A stretch of DNA of 64,000 nucleotides from Euborellia annulipes. Lineage: Eukaryota > Arthropoda > Insecta > Dermaptera > Anisolabididae. The notes under the pieces were generated by a model that saw only the letters and a list, made by a program, of their open reading frames with translations, did not search any database and was not told where the DNA came from. The translations under genes were made by a program, and so were the position numbers. The DNA lies in the NCBI GenBank assembly GCA_023213315.1, contig JAKCPI010010649.1, forward strand, positions 1 through 64,000, given 5' to 3'. This document shows positions 1 to 8,608 of the stretch, piece by piece. Each line of letters opens with the position of its first letter. The first letter of the stretch is position 1.

Positions 1-111
1 GCCACGCTCGCCTCCAACAAAGGCATACTCTATGAAGATCAACAAAGGCAATACTTTATGAAGAAGACGCCTCCACGCCTCAAAATCTTCAAAAGAAGCT
101 TAAAAGTGTGA
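1..111 (+). CDS. possible C-terminal coding end cut by the window edge
   Basis: Reading from base 1 gives 36 codons with no stop, then TGA at 109-111. The peptide is basic towards its end (it ends KRSLKV). The segment is richer in G+C than what follows, and an AATAAA hexamer lies at 176-181, as expected for the 3' end of a transcript. I recognise no domain. There is no view of the upstream splice site, so this could equally be a chance open frame. Confidence 0.25.
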   Translation, partial: ATLASNKGILYEDQQRQYFMKKTPPRLKIFKRSLKV

Positions 112-175
112 ATTTGTGTTGTGTATTTAAAATATTTTTTATGTAAAAACTATGTATGTATAAACTATTAAAAAA

Positions 176-181
176 AATAAA
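176..181 (+). promoter_or_regulatory. AATAAA poly(A) signal candidate
   Basis: The hexamer lies 65 bases after the stop codon of the left-edge frame and is followed by T-rich sequence. Such hexamers are common by chance in DNA this AT-rich, so the call depends on the frame before it being real. Confidence 0.2.
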
Positions 182-1720
182 TGTTTCCCATTTTATTTTT
201 CAGCCGAGGATGTCAACTTGTATTCATAATTAATTCATCAAAAGAGAATTAATTTTGAATATGAGTTTTTTATTTAACATTTTGAGATTTTTTTGTTTAG
301 ATAGTAAGAGAGCGATAGCAGAAACCAACACCTGAATGGATTTCTTCAAATGAATTTCGCCAACTTATTATGGTGCATCTTTATGAAAAAGTAATTATCT
401 TTTTCTTATTTTTAATGGTATAGTCCTTGATATTGAATTATTTTAATAAATTTTATTTTTGGGAGCGCAGAGAACAAATCCAATTCCTTCCTCCCTTTAG
501 TTGCTTTCGAGTCGAGGCATGAGTCAGCCGCCTGGCTCTCTCTTAAAAGTATTTAGTTTCTCTTATATTGTGTGTGATATTAGTGCGAATAAGACGAGGT
601 AACCCACCCAAGTCAAAGGTAATTAATATTTTCATAATTTTCTCATTTTAATAACGGGTTAAAATTTTATATTTATATTTTTCTCTCTATATTCCGGTAA
701 ATATAGTTAATACTTTTAAAATTATACAATTTGTTATAATATTAATATAATGCTATGATTAAGCTCGTGCAACCAAAAGGGGTAGCGGGAGCGTGAGAGG
801 GTGTAAATTACCCCTTCTAAAAAGTCAAAATAGTTTAAATATAGATTATATCGATGTAAAGTTTTTTACTTACGGCAGTAGTCTGTTCTATCTTCCTCCC
901 CTCCCCCCACACCACCAACCCTTCTTAAAAGAGCTATTTTAACATAAACCACTCTAGAAGTGGCAAATTTTTATTCAAGTTTTTTACTTTTTTCTTAGGT
1001 AAGTTAGCTGAGAAGGGAAGCAGGACTCCTCCAACCCTAAATATTAATTAAACCTATCGTTAAACTGGGTTTTTGGGGGAGGAGAGGAAAATTACTTTTA
1101 TAAAAAATGAATCATTTTTATTCAATTTGTTACAACATTAATATTCATTTTTTTTTTTTTAATATTGTAATGAAATCGTCTTAAAGAAATTTTTAGAGAG
1201 GAGGAAGGTGTAAAAAGTAAGCCCAATGCAAAATTCAAAAGTTGGTCAATTGGAGTAAAGAATTTTATTCATTTAGCATTTAAAAAAATAAATAAATATG
1301 TGATCGTCCACATGAAAAGGTACCAAATCTTCACTGGGCTAAATTTTCCGGAGAGCCGATTTACTAAAAAAATCAATTTTTTTTAAATTACTGATTCCGA
1401 TTCTCTAGTTCTTCATCTTATATGATGAAATATTCGATTCATCAGAATCGATGTATTTTATATCAAAAAATTGAAAAAACTCATTTTTATATTTATATTC
1501 TTGAGATCGCCTACACCCCACCCAGCAATCAAGGGGCGCCGCTTAATCTAAAAATATTTTTAAAATCTTAATATAGAATAGAATAGAATATATGATACTT
1601 TTATGATATTAAAATTGAATTTAAAGTATAAATAAAATCACTTGAATGGTTCATCTTGGTTAAAAAATTTTCAGAGCAAATATTATTAGACTCTCTATAT
1701 CACTGCTTCTTAAACTTGTT
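182..1720. other. AT-rich non-coding stretch
   Basis: No gene or repeat boundary is recognised. A slightly GC-richer patch at 475-640 holds a 27-codon frame starting ATGAGTCAGCC near 519, with no other support. A pyrimidine tract followed by CAG at about 190-203 could act as a splice acceptor but leads into no open frame. Confidence 0.5.
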
Positions 1721-2515
1721 TACTTTCTCTTACCTCTATATATATTAATATATAGAGACAGAAAGTACTGGATTCATGTCAAAAATTCGATGTTGAGATT
1801 TTGATGGATATACACGTTTTGAGGTCCCCTGAATCCAAAAAAGTGGTTTGTCTGTGTGTGTGTGTTCAATTTTAAGCAAAGGGATTGAACTATGAGGCTG
1901 AAGTTTTATATTTAAGTTAGACATCCCCCCTGGAGCGTGAAAATAAGCTTTTATTCAGAATTGGCCAAAAACCACTAGTACTTTACTGATGTATTTTTAC
2001 ACTTTTTTTCCATTTTCTCAAAATTCGCACTAACGATTAACTTGATTAAAATTCTAAAATCAATTATTTTTTAGATGCTCTTTCAAATGTATATTTTCAT
2101 TTTTCCCTCAAAATTGTTTGTAGCACACTTTACTCTTTTACTTCATAGGAAAAATAGGAGACATGGTTGTTGCCATTGTAACAAAAGATAAATATTTTCC
2201 CATGTTTATACATTTTATTACATCTTGAATCGGCGGAAACTAAATATATCTGATTGGGCCGGCGCCCTAGGATAAGGGTAGTTCACCCGTCGCGAAAGCG
2301 TGGAGGCTCTGGTTTGACTCCAAGAAGTGCAATTTTGCCCAATCTTAGGCACAAACATATCTCGCAAATTTGCTATTTTAAACGATATATTGATTGGCTA
2401 ATGAACAGTCTATTTGAGCATTGATTGAAACAATTCCATCCTTTTCAAACAAGGCTCTACCTAGTAAATATATCTCGACACAAAAAATCTGGTTCCACCA
2501 GTCATACCAGATTTT
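1721..2515 (+). repeat. HPR-A two-hairpin repeat, full length, interrupted by SINE-1
   Basis: It starts with the left hairpin (TACTTTCTCTTACC..., TATA loop, AGAGACAGAAAGTA) and runs through the family's conserved body: the CATGTCAAAAATTCGATG block, a TG run, GTACTAGTACTTTACTGATG (here partly degraded), and GATGCTCTTT. It ends in the right hairpin with the CTGGT...ACCAG arms. The body is split at 2252-2464 by a tRNA-derived SINE. No protein is encoded. The recurrent frame reading SCQKFDVEI in other copies is a by-product of repetition. Confidence 0.85.
2252..2464 (+). mobile_element. SINE-1, tRNA-derived, with target duplication
   Basis: The element lies between two copies of TAAATATATCT (2241-2251 and 2465-2475), an 11-bp target duplication inside the HPR-A copy. 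Its head folds like a tRNA: GGCGCCCTAGGATAAGGG, then a B-box-like GGTTTGACTCC near 2312. Further copies lie at 32246-32330 and 59672-59820. The class is a SINE moved by the machinery of an unidentified LINE. Its last bases (CTCTACCTAG) are the reverse complement of the 5' end of the 59672 copy, which is odd for a SINE. Confidence 0.8.
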
Positions 2516-2782
2516 CTTAAATTCATACAAGAGGATACAAAACCAAATTTTAAATACTTGCAATTATATTTTCTAAATTTTATAATTATAATCCAAGTAT
2601 TAAACTTATTTAACAATAATAATTTATTTGTTACAAATGCGACTCTTTGCGGCCCCCCTGAGGGTAATTCATGGCCCACTAGGGAGCTGTGGCCCACTGA
2701 CTGGTCTATATTAACAATAATATTTTTTAAATTTCTGATTTGAAAAGAGAGATATTATTAAAGATGTTTTTCTCTTTTTCAG
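2516..2782. other. AT-rich spacer with a GC-rich patch
   Basis: Mostly AT-rich. The patch at 2640-2705 (GCGGCCCCCCTGAGGG and two GGCCCACT motifs) shares its lead-in, TTACAAATG..ACTCTT, with the sequence just before the palindromic MITE at 12145. It may be a degraded relative of that element. Confidence 0.35.
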
Positions 2783-2898
2783 ATTTGTGTTTCCCCAGTG
2801 CTAGTGAAATTTGGACCTCAGCTCGACGACTGCAAGTGGAATTTGGACCGGCCTCAGCTCTACGAGTGTAAGGAGCTTCTGGTGACCTGCAACCCTTC
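2783..2898 (+). CDS. candidate internal exon, unrecognised protein
   Basis: A pyrimidine tract ending CTCTTTTTCAG gives a good acceptor at 2781-2782, and CCTTC|GTAAGG gives a good donor at 2899. The 116 bp between are near 50% G+C, against about 25% around them. They are open in the frame starting at the first base: 38 codons plus 2 nt. The peptide contains two in-frame related motifs, GPQLDDCK and RPQLYECK, a short duplication also visible in the DNA, and further cysteines. If the donor is not used, the frame stops at TAA 2900-2902 and this would be a terminal exon. I do not recognise the family. Confidence 0.45.
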
Positions 2899-2902
2899 GT
2901 AA

Positions 2903-3797
2903 GGTGAATATTTTATACACTAATAATATTTATTCACACAAATACACACACGCACATATACAAATTCACCAAATATATTATCTAATATTTATTTCTATTC
3001 TAATTTCTATTTTTCTATACATATATCTTTCTATATATTTTTTTATATATGAATACAAATTTAAATGTATTCACTTTTTGATTTGAAATTTGAAAATTCA
3101 TTTTCACATCTTAACTGTAGTTTAGTAATTTAAATCTAGAGGGAGGGTGGTGCACCTTGCCAACGAAAAGGATTTTTATTTTTTTGAACTTGCAGCTTCT
3201 CGTGAATCCAATAGTGGATAAATCAAAGTGAATATCGTTTATTTTAGGCCTCTGTTGGATATTCGTCGTTGTCATTAGCTTGAGGTGCCTTCTCTAATCT
3301 TTAGCTAGTTCGTTTTGTTAGGGTCCCTTGATTGTATTTGTATTTAGGATCCGACAGAGAGATAAAATGAATTATATTTTCGTTGATTTGCTCCATCAAC
3401 GAATTATAAGGAGATGCGGTCAGATCTCATTGAAAGATATTGAGGCCTAAGTTTTCAAGTGTCTTGTGTTTGCGAAAAGACGTCTTTTAATGACGCAGGG
3501 AGTGTGATATGTTTTTGTATCTTTGAGGTTGGGTTTGAGGTGGCTCTATGGGTAAACGAGGCTCAGGGGGTCTAAATGAAAATAATTTTATTTTTAATGT
3601 CAATATGACTAGTGATCATGTGAATGTTAAAAAATGAGATAAGAGAAAAAAACTAAATATATCACTAAATTTTCATATTTTCTGAATAGACCAAAGACTA
3701 ATTTAATTATTTTTTTATTTTTTAGGGCAAGAATCTGAACATGTATTATAATACTACTGACAGGTTTTTAAATTGTTATTATACAATACATAAATAA
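2903..3797. other. non-coding, mildly GC-richer around 3100-3590
   Basis: Several AG-ended pyrimidine tracts occur (near 3195, 3247, 3348) but no convincing open exon between them. A microsatellite-like CACACACGCACA run lies near 2938. Nothing else is recognised. Confidence 0.4.
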
Positions 3798-3877
3798 GCA
3801 CAGAACACAACTTTTATTTACCGAAGGTAAGAGAAAGTTGTGTGCAGTGCGAACGATCACACCAGATTTTTTTTTTT
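3798..3877 (+). repeat. HPR-A right-end hairpin, solo
   Basis: Only the right hairpin of the family is present: ACAGAACACAACTTT, ACCGAAGGTAAGAG, AGTTGTGTGCAGTGCG, then CACACCAGATTTTTT. The rest of the element is missing. Similar solo hairpins lie at 42880-42955 and, next to a left hairpin, at 18006-18089. Confidence 0.75.
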
Positions 3878-4315
3878 AATTTGAATATAAATATTTATTC
3901 TAAAAATATAAAACGTAATGAAGTTCAAGGTATACAGAAAAAAAATTACCTTATTGAAATTCATTGAAGAGTTTTCTAATCTCGACATTATCCATTTATA
4001 AAAGCACTTTCTTCACTCTCTATAGAGAAAAGAGAAAGCAGAATCCTTTTCCCTCTCCTCTTTCGCAAGGAAATTTCACCAAATATCGACTTTTGCGTCT
4101 TTTTTAAGTAAGCAAATATAAAAAAGACATTATATATATATATATACACTGTATATAATTCATTATATTTGTGTGAGGTTTTACACTAAATCTACGCGGT
4201 GATATTTTTAAAGAGATTTTTCTTTTAACATTCTATTTTCTTACGTAATTTGGTGCCGGCATTAAAAAAATCGCATGAGAAAGGGAGAAGTATCAGAAGA
4301 AATGACAGTCTTTGA

Positions 4316-4962
4316 TCGGGTCTGTGTGTGTGTGACGCTTTTAAGCATGATGGAAATGAGCTACGAGTTTGAAATTTTATATTTAAGTTAGGTGCCCTCC
4401 CGGACAGTTAAAATAAGCTTTTGAAGAAAATCGGCCAACAAGTACTAGTACTTTACTGAAATACTTTTTCAGTTGTTTTTTTTTTTCGAATTTCTCAAAA
4501 TTGGCTCTAACGATTTTGATTAAAATTCATAAATCAACTAATTTTTTTAGATGTTCTTTAAAAAGTTTATTATTGAAATTTTCGTGAAAATGGTTTGAAG
4601 TACACTTTACTAATATAGTAGTTTCAGATTTTTCAAATTCATTTTTCGGCGGTTCCTTAGAGCAAAAAGGGATTTGCATGTAAATTTCAATTTAAAGTGT
4701 GGTCCTTTTAGAACTTTTTACACATTTCGCTGGAATGATTTTGAATAAAATTCATAGATCACCTACTGTATTTTTTAGATGTTCTTTAAAAAGCATATTA
4801 AATAGTTTTTTCCTAAAACGTGTTTGAAGTACAATGGAGGCATTCGTAGCTCAGCTCTATCTATGAAACGTGGTCAAGTTTGGAACTAAGGTGCTATGTG
4901 AAACTAAATATATCTCGACACAAAAAAATCTTCTGTGCGATAAATCACTCCAGATTTTTATA
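4316..4962 (+). repeat. HPR-A copy, left end missing, body partly duplicated
   Basis: It begins in the TG run and follows the consensus through GTACTAGTACTTTACTG and TTAGATGTTCTTTAAAAAG. The segment from the ATTTTGAT.AAAATTCATA block to GTTTGAAGTACA occurs twice (about 4508-4620 and 4736-4830). It closes with AACTAAATATATCTCGACAC and a decayed right hairpin ending CTCCAGATTTTTA. Confidence 0.7.
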
Positions 4963-5883
4963 ATAATAATAATAATTAAAGAATGTTTTCGAATATACAT
5001 AATTTATACCTGCAAGCAATATTATTCATACAATCGTCTTAAAATTTGCACTTTTGGTTCTGTGGTCTTAAGTACATTTTCACAATTTTTTTATTTTAAT
5101 AATTTGCATACATTTTTATAAACCCTAAAAAAAAAAATAACAAACCTACTATTTTTTATGAACTTTATGCTTCTAAATGGAAATTTTAATAAATTATTTT
5201 TGAAAAAATATTCAGATTCGTTATAAATAATTATTAAAATAATTTTTTTTTATATTTTCTCTCACATAATCGATACCAAAAAATCCAATATAATATTTTA
5301 CATCTGTGTAATAAAATTAACCCTAAATGTCCTTAATAAAATTTCTTTTTATTTCTACATTGAAACCCAAGATTAAAATATAAAAATTTCTTATCAAAAG
5401 TGAAATAATTTCTAACAAAAATTTTATTTTTTTTTTTATATAAAATTTAAGGAGTCATGCAGAACTAAAAGTAATGTCCAATATATAATGATTTATAATT
5501 ACTTAAAGTTTTTTATTGGCAAAAGTTACTGGTCCAACTTGGTTTATCCAGCAGTAAAATAATGCACTTGTTTGCAATTTAAATAAAATAAACGTTTTCG
5601 GCTTTCGATTGTCTATTTCATGCTCAATTCAATTTCTTCCCCCATTTGATATTGTGTGCACATAAATACCGCAGGCTACATTACAATCTACACGCCTATA
5701 TTGCTTGGAACAATCTAATCACATTGGCTTTCTTTAATAATCGCTATTATTTGCAAAAATAAAACAAAAACTTATTTACCATATTAATACAACATTGTTT
5801 TTTTTTAAATCCACTTCATTCTAAATACTATAGAAATTTATGTGAGGCCAGGAAAATAAGGTTATATACTAAACTCCTTCATC
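4963..5883. other. AT-rich stretch, nothing recognised
   Basis: Very AT-rich with homopolymer runs. I see no exon, tRNA-like head or terminal inverted repeat. Confidence 0.5.
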
Positions 5884-5948
5884 CTTTAATAGGAGAATTA
5901 AACCCAAGTAAGATAACACAAGGTTTTTTGTTTCAATAATTTATTTAA

Positions 5949-5993
5949 CACTTTATACTTATTTCGACACAAGATGTGTCATCATCAGAAGTG
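5949..5993 (-). ncRNA. hammerhead-like ribozyme, minus copy 1
   Basis: On the minus strand: CACTT, CTGATGA, stem II GACACA/TGTGTC, GAAA, then TAAGTATA and AAGTG. Stem I (CACTT/AAGTG) is intact. Stem III is imperfect (TAA/GTA), so this copy is probably weaker than the 6079 copy. Confidence 0.55.
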
Positions 5994-6019
5994 AATTACA
6001 TACACTACACTTCTGATAA

Positions 6020-6064
6020 CACTTTATTCGTATTTCGACACAAGATGTGTCATCATCAGAAGTG
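6020..6064 (-). ncRNA. hammerhead-like ribozyme, minus copy 2
   Basis: It has the same core boxes as its neighbour 71 bp away. The stem III segment reads TACGAATA, which disrupts the self-complementary TACGTA of the best copy. Stem I and stem II are intact. Confidence 0.55.
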
Positions 6065-6078
6065 TAGGGTATGTAATT

Positions 6079-6123
6079 CACTTCTGATGATGACACATCT
6101 TGTGTCGAAATACGTATAAAGTG
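6079..6123 (+). ncRNA. hammerhead-like ribozyme, plus copy 1 (best copy)
   Basis: Stem I 5' strand CACTT (6079-6083) pairs with AAGTG (6119-6123). CTGATGA is at 6084-6090. Stem II GACACA/TGTGTC with loop TCT lies within 6091-6106. GAAA is at 6107-6110. TACGTA (6111-6116) is self-complementary and is followed by TA, giving a GUA cleavage triplet with the predicted cut after 6118. A stem III this short has no room for a loop, which in known type I tandem hammerheads is compensated by dimer formation. Core boxes are complete. Activity is inferred. Confidence 0.7.
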
Positions 6124-6149
6124 TTATCAGAAGTGTAGTGTATGTAATT

Positions 6150-6194
6150 CACTTCTGATGATGACACATCTTGTGTCGAAATACGTACAAAGTG
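6150..6194 (+). ncRNA. hammerhead-like ribozyme, plus copy 2
   Basis: Identical to plus copy 1 in stem I, core boxes and stem II, at exactly 71 bp spacing (CTGATGA at 6155-6161). After TACGTA it reads CA instead of TA, so the U next to the cleavage base is lost. This copy is likely impaired. Confidence 0.6.
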
Positions 6195-6259
6195 TTAAAT
6201 AAATTATTGAAACAAAAATCCTTGTGTTATCTGACTGGAATGTAATTCTCCTATTAAAT

Positions 6260-6547
6260 CATAATGTTTTAACTAGAGCCAGCGGTTACCAGTTTAAAAT
6301 TAATTCTTCATCCCATTATTTATCTTTTTGAATTGTCTATCCAGCATGTGTATTGATCGATTGATTGATTTCTGCGAAATGGTTTATTGTTGTACTGCGT
6401 TGTACGTACCTCCAGAATCTATTGTGCCCCCTAGCACTCTCCCAGGGCGTAAGACCCGTTTAGAGTAACTTCTCCAGTCCGTTTGAGTAAAACATGTCTT
6501 CAATCATAGAACTCATGATGATTATAATTAAAAAATTCAATAGAATT
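6260..6547. other. short spacer with a GC-richer patch
   Basis: The patch at 6390-6490 is open for about 30 codons on each strand. Neither frame has credible splice sites and neither product is recognised. Confidence 0.35.
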
Positions 6548-7240
6548 TTGCGATCATGTCAAAAATTCGATGTCGAGATTCGGATGGAAATACACGTTTT
6601 GAGTTCCCCTGAATACATAAATGTGCGTCCCGCAAAATGGTCAGTCTATCTCAATATCTCAAGAACGAAAAGAGCTAAGCTAGGATGTTGAAATATAATA
6701 TTTGAGTTAGGTACCCCGAAGGAACGTAACACAAATCTTTTGAACAAAACAAAATGAACTTTACTGATGTTGTCTTTTAGTTTTTTTTTTTTTTTTTTTT
6801 TTTTTTCGATTTTCTCAAAATTCGATCTAACGATTTTGGTTAAAATTCATAAATCAGTTATTTTTTAGATGCTCTTTAAAATCCATATTCTCACTTTGCC
6901 TTTTGAAGCACACTTTGCTCTTGTATTTCATATGAAAGAGAAATCGTTGCCTAGTAAAAAAAATATTTTTTTATTTATTTATTTTTTTTTTAAATTTGTT
7001 TAAGGTCTTTTTCGGCATCTAAGGCCATTCAGACCCCATCCTTTTTTATTTAAATTGATTGGTGGCCAATTCAAATGAAATAAATTTTTCTCGCTTCGGA
7101 CGGTAAGCGAAACCGCGACCTTAGGCACGAGAAGCTAATGCCTTCTCTCTGAACCACGGGTCACGGGCATAACAAAATATAAATATTATTATTTTTTTTT
7201 GTATAAATTTAACCAAACCGCTAAACTAAATATTTGTCGA
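6548..7240 (+). repeat. HPR-A copy interrupted by SINE-2
   Basis: It starts at GCGATCATGTCAAAAATTCG without the left hairpin and follows the family body to TTTGAAGCACACTTTGCTC. It is interrupted by a SINE at about 6994-7170, then resumes with AACAAAATATAAATATT and ends near CTAAATATTTGTCGA. The right hairpin is absent. Confidence 0.75.
6994..7170 (-). mobile_element. SINE-2, tRNA-derived, decayed
   Basis: On the minus strand it has a tRNA-like head, a self-complementary centre (TTTATTTAAATTGATTGG...CCAATTCAAATGAAA) and a tail block containing GATGCCGAAAAAGACC. Better copies lie at 54130-54335, 56827-56988 and 26381-26490. The head is degraded: the B-box region reads GGTTTCGC. Confidence 0.6.
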
Positions 7241-7857
7241 GGGAAAATAGGAAAATTCGAATTTTTTATTATTATATATTTTTTTTGTGTTCTTATTTTG
7301 AATTTTTTTTCTTTTCAATTCCGTACTAGAGTGAATTTTCGTTTAGTTATTTTTACTTTTTAATGAATAAATAGATTTGAATAACTAACTTCTTTTCCTT
7401 TTATTTATTGAAAAATAGAAAAAGAACTCTGGTTTGGAACCAATTATCTTATTTAATTAATTCCTCGATTAGTTTCTGGTGGAACCGATTAACCGGACAA
7501 TTCAGGGCATTTGTTGTAATCATATTTTTTCGCGTATTGCCTTAGTAACTGGTGCGTCTTATTGCAACGAATAATATGTAATCATATTTTACCAATTTGA
7601 ATCAAATTTCTTAACTTTTGAGTTGTGAAGTCAACTTATATTAAAAGTCGAACTACCTGAGACGAATTTTAATTAATTCGCAGTTATACACTCCAAAATA
7701 AAATATATCGTCTCGAAATATATTTTTGCCTAGTTTAGTTCATGTATAGAAATAAAATTTAAATTTAATGAAAAAACAAAAATAACACTCTGTGTCACCT
7801 GATCAATCTATTTCTTTCTTTAGTGCGGTATATAAATAAATACAATCTTAGACTTAC
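7241..7857. other. AT-rich probable intron
   Basis: This lies downstream (minus strand) of the Ig exon and would be its intron. No further exon or repeat is recognised. Confidence 0.45.
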
Positions 7858-8065
7858 CATGTACATCGATGCACCCAATCTGTTTGCGCATCACACTGGT
7901 GTTGATCTGACACATATAACATCCCCGATCAGCCTCCTTCACCTGACGAATGTGAAGTTGCCAGGTGCGTTGGTTGTCATGACTCACTGACACTCTTGAA
8001 TTTTGAGTCACGACCATTGTATGCAGTGCGAGAATCGTTTGGTCCTCGGCCCGCATCCATCCCAC
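7858..8065 (-). CDS. immunoglobulin-domain exon, DIP/lachesin-like protein
   Basis: The exon encodes 69 codons plus 1 nt, covering the second half of an Ig V-type domain. The C-strand Trp is at codon 3 (VGWMR), TWQLHI at 34-39, and the D-x-G-x-Y-x-C signature as DRGCYMCQINT at 46-56, so Cys52 is the second disulphide cysteine. The closing strand is KQIGCIDV. This pattern matches Dpr-interacting proteins and lachesin, GPI-linked or membrane neural adhesion proteins with three Ig domains that pair with Dpr proteins in synaptic partner choice. The acceptor is TGTGTACAG before 8065 and the donor GTAAGT at 7857-7852. The exon starts in phase 0 and ends one base into a codon. Exons for the first Cys and for later Ig domains were not found, so introns are long. 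The DIP versus lachesin choice is open. Confidence 0.88.
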
Positions 8066-8423
8066 CTGTACACACAAACACACATCAGAGATGTTTTTTA
8101 ATTAAAAACATCAAGTAACAAGCATTTCATTTTAATATTTGGAAACCTTCTGGCTAACTTACAATTTAATCCCATCAACTAACTATAATATAATAATCAG
8201 TGGATGATTTTGATATTAATTTTATACCATATCATTGTCTAGAGAATTTGTTATGCTAATTGAACTCTACTGGATTTATATTATGTACCTATACTTTTTA
8301 TTTATTTGTTATTTTCTTTTGTTTTGCTTATTTATTTATTTCCTTTTTTGTGATATTCATATGTAATAATTATTCTAGTCATTTATTTTCTTTTTTTTCT
8401 GTGATATATATATTCTGGTAATT
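8066..8423. other. intron sequence upstream of the Ig exon
   Basis: It begins with the acceptor's CA/TG-rich tract at 8066-8092 and is then AT-rich. Nothing else is recognised. Confidence 0.5.
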
Positions 8424-8608
8424 TTACTTTCTCGTACCCTATATATGAAATATATAGAGAGAGAAAGTATTGCGATCATGTCAAAAATTCGATGTCGAGA
8501 TTTTGATGGATATACATGTTTTGAGGTCCCCTGAGTCCAAAAAAAGTGGGTCCCGCAAATTGGTCTGTGTGTGTGTGTGTATGTATGTGTGTGTGTCTGT
8601 GTGTATGT
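8424..8608 (+). repeat. HPR-A copy, left part (split by the giant foldback)
   Basis: Left hairpin (TACTTTCTCGTACCC with TATAGAGAGAGAAAGTA), then the CATGTCAAAAATTCGATG block and the TG/ATGTG run, where the foldback begins. The copy resumes at 11224. The closely related copy at 17120-17897 shows the uninterrupted TG run. Confidence 0.88.

Larger units (their letters stand above)
5884..6259. mobile_element. palindromic element with four hammerhead-like ribozymes
   Basis: The outer arms pair (TTTAATAGGAGAATTA at 5885-5900 with its complement at 6243-6258, and AGATAACACAAGG with CCTTGTGTTATCT). Inside, 71-bp units are tandemly repeated twice in each arm in opposite orientation. Each unit carries a hammerhead-like core. 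The structure resembles inverted terminal repeats of Penelope-like elements or a small retrozyme-type element. No reverse transcriptase lies nearby, so it would be non-autonomous. Classification is inferred. Confidence 0.7.

Noticed and set aside
5949..6194. Reading the 71-bp tandem units as a CRISPR array
   Set aside because: Repeats are in opposite orientation in the two halves, there are no unique spacers, and the DNA is eukaryotic.
6390..6490. Exon in the GC-richer patch beside the ribozyme element
   Set aside because: Open frames exist on both strands but neither has a believable acceptor, and neither matches a known protein.
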